Shown in pieces: positions 42,401-42,495 of a stretch of DNA of 42,495 nt (within the stretch, counting starts at the first letter, position 1; the number at the start of each line of letters is the position of its first letter). This DNA is from Caldifarciminota bacterium. Its GTDB lineage: Bacteria > Hydrothermota > Tepidihabitantia > Tepidihabitantales > DTDR01. The notes under the pieces are model-generated. The model saw nothing but the letters and a program-made list of their open reading frames with translations. It searched no databases and had not been told where the DNA came from. Location: assembly GCA_025060715.1 (NCBI GenBank), contig JANXBG010000014.1:1-42495 (forward strand), in the 5' to 3' direction. The position numbers and the translations under genes are program-made.

Positions 42401-42444
42401 TGTCGCCATCTGTCGCCAAATGTCGCGAAATGTCGCCATCTGTC
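42401..42444 (+). repeat. 10-bp iterons, four units plus a partial fifth
   Basis: Exact 10-bp period: TGTCGCCATC, TGTCGCCAAA, TGTCGCGAAA, TGTCGCCATC, TGTC. One unit per helical turn puts every TGTCGC on the same DNA face, as in operator or replication/recombination iterons. A TTGACT at 42465-42470 follows, a possible -35 of a gene beyond the window. Confidence 0.85.
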
Positions 42445-42495
42445 TATTTACTATCAATAAATCTTTGACTATATTAGATTATGTTATATGAAAGA

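Overview
The window is very AT-rich, densely packed bacterial chromosome. It has an A/V-type rather than F-type ATP synthase gene set. It also has secreted proteins with C-terminal tails resembling type IX secretion sorting domains, outer-membrane lipoproteins (Pal, a CpoB-like TPR protein) and an EndoQ-like nuclease. This combination suggests an uncultured, probably thermophilic member of the FCB-related candidate phyla such as WOR-3/Stahlbacteria. That placement is inference; no rRNA gene is present.

Layout. 35-3709 (-): a polyprenyl-phosphate-type glycosyltransferase, a flippase-like membrane protein, HisC and a small secreted protein in one operon. 3820-4132: copy A of an undescribed dispersed repeat. 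4264-9678: an ornithine-to-glutamate module, RocA divergent from an EIIA-permease fusion, an Usp-like protein and RocD. 10069-12753: a secreted subtilase behind a hairpin RNA. 12987-15354: a Wzi-like barrel convergent with ThiL. 15413-19825: A/V-ATPase subunits C-F-A-B. 20023-24429: a 1468-residue secreted repeat/kelch protein with a structured leader. 24506-28096 (-): barrel, lipoprotein, permease and HutI. 28166-28490: repeat copy B. 28798-30834 (-): truncated ComEC and MiaA. 30886-33472 (+): EndoQ-like nuclease and a cyclic-2,3-DPG-synthetase-like P-loop protein. 33437-36065 (-): cysteine desulfurase, LspA and a zinc-ribbon protein. 36192-38014 (-): a hypothetical gene, tRNA-Glu, the CpoB-like protein and Pal. 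38126-41425 (-): WG-repeat protein, MutL and an MBL-fold hydrolase. 41675-42037: an orphan CRISPR array. 42117-42495: an excisionase-like HTH gene whose upstream sequence resembles the heads of repeats A and B, followed by 10-bp iterons.

Gene expression signals. Sigma70-type promoters are unusually legible here. For nine genes the -10 box lies only 5-9 nt before the start codon with no Shine-Dalgarno sequence, which predicts leaderless mRNAs. Other genes, including the secreted subtilase and the repeat protein, have a leader and a strong AGGAGG. Three leaders or RNA segments begin with strong hairpins (about 9907, 19918 and 36796). One of them has a plausible pseudoknot that competes with the ribosome binding site.

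Metabolic theme. RocD, RocA and HutI all feed amino acids (ornithine, histidine) towards glutamate. Two IT-superfamily permeases sit in the same operons or alongside, which fits an amino-acid-using, protein-degrading lifestyle together with the secreted subtilase. The strongest candidates for something new are the A/B repeat family with its link to the HTH/iteron locus, and the structured leaders.
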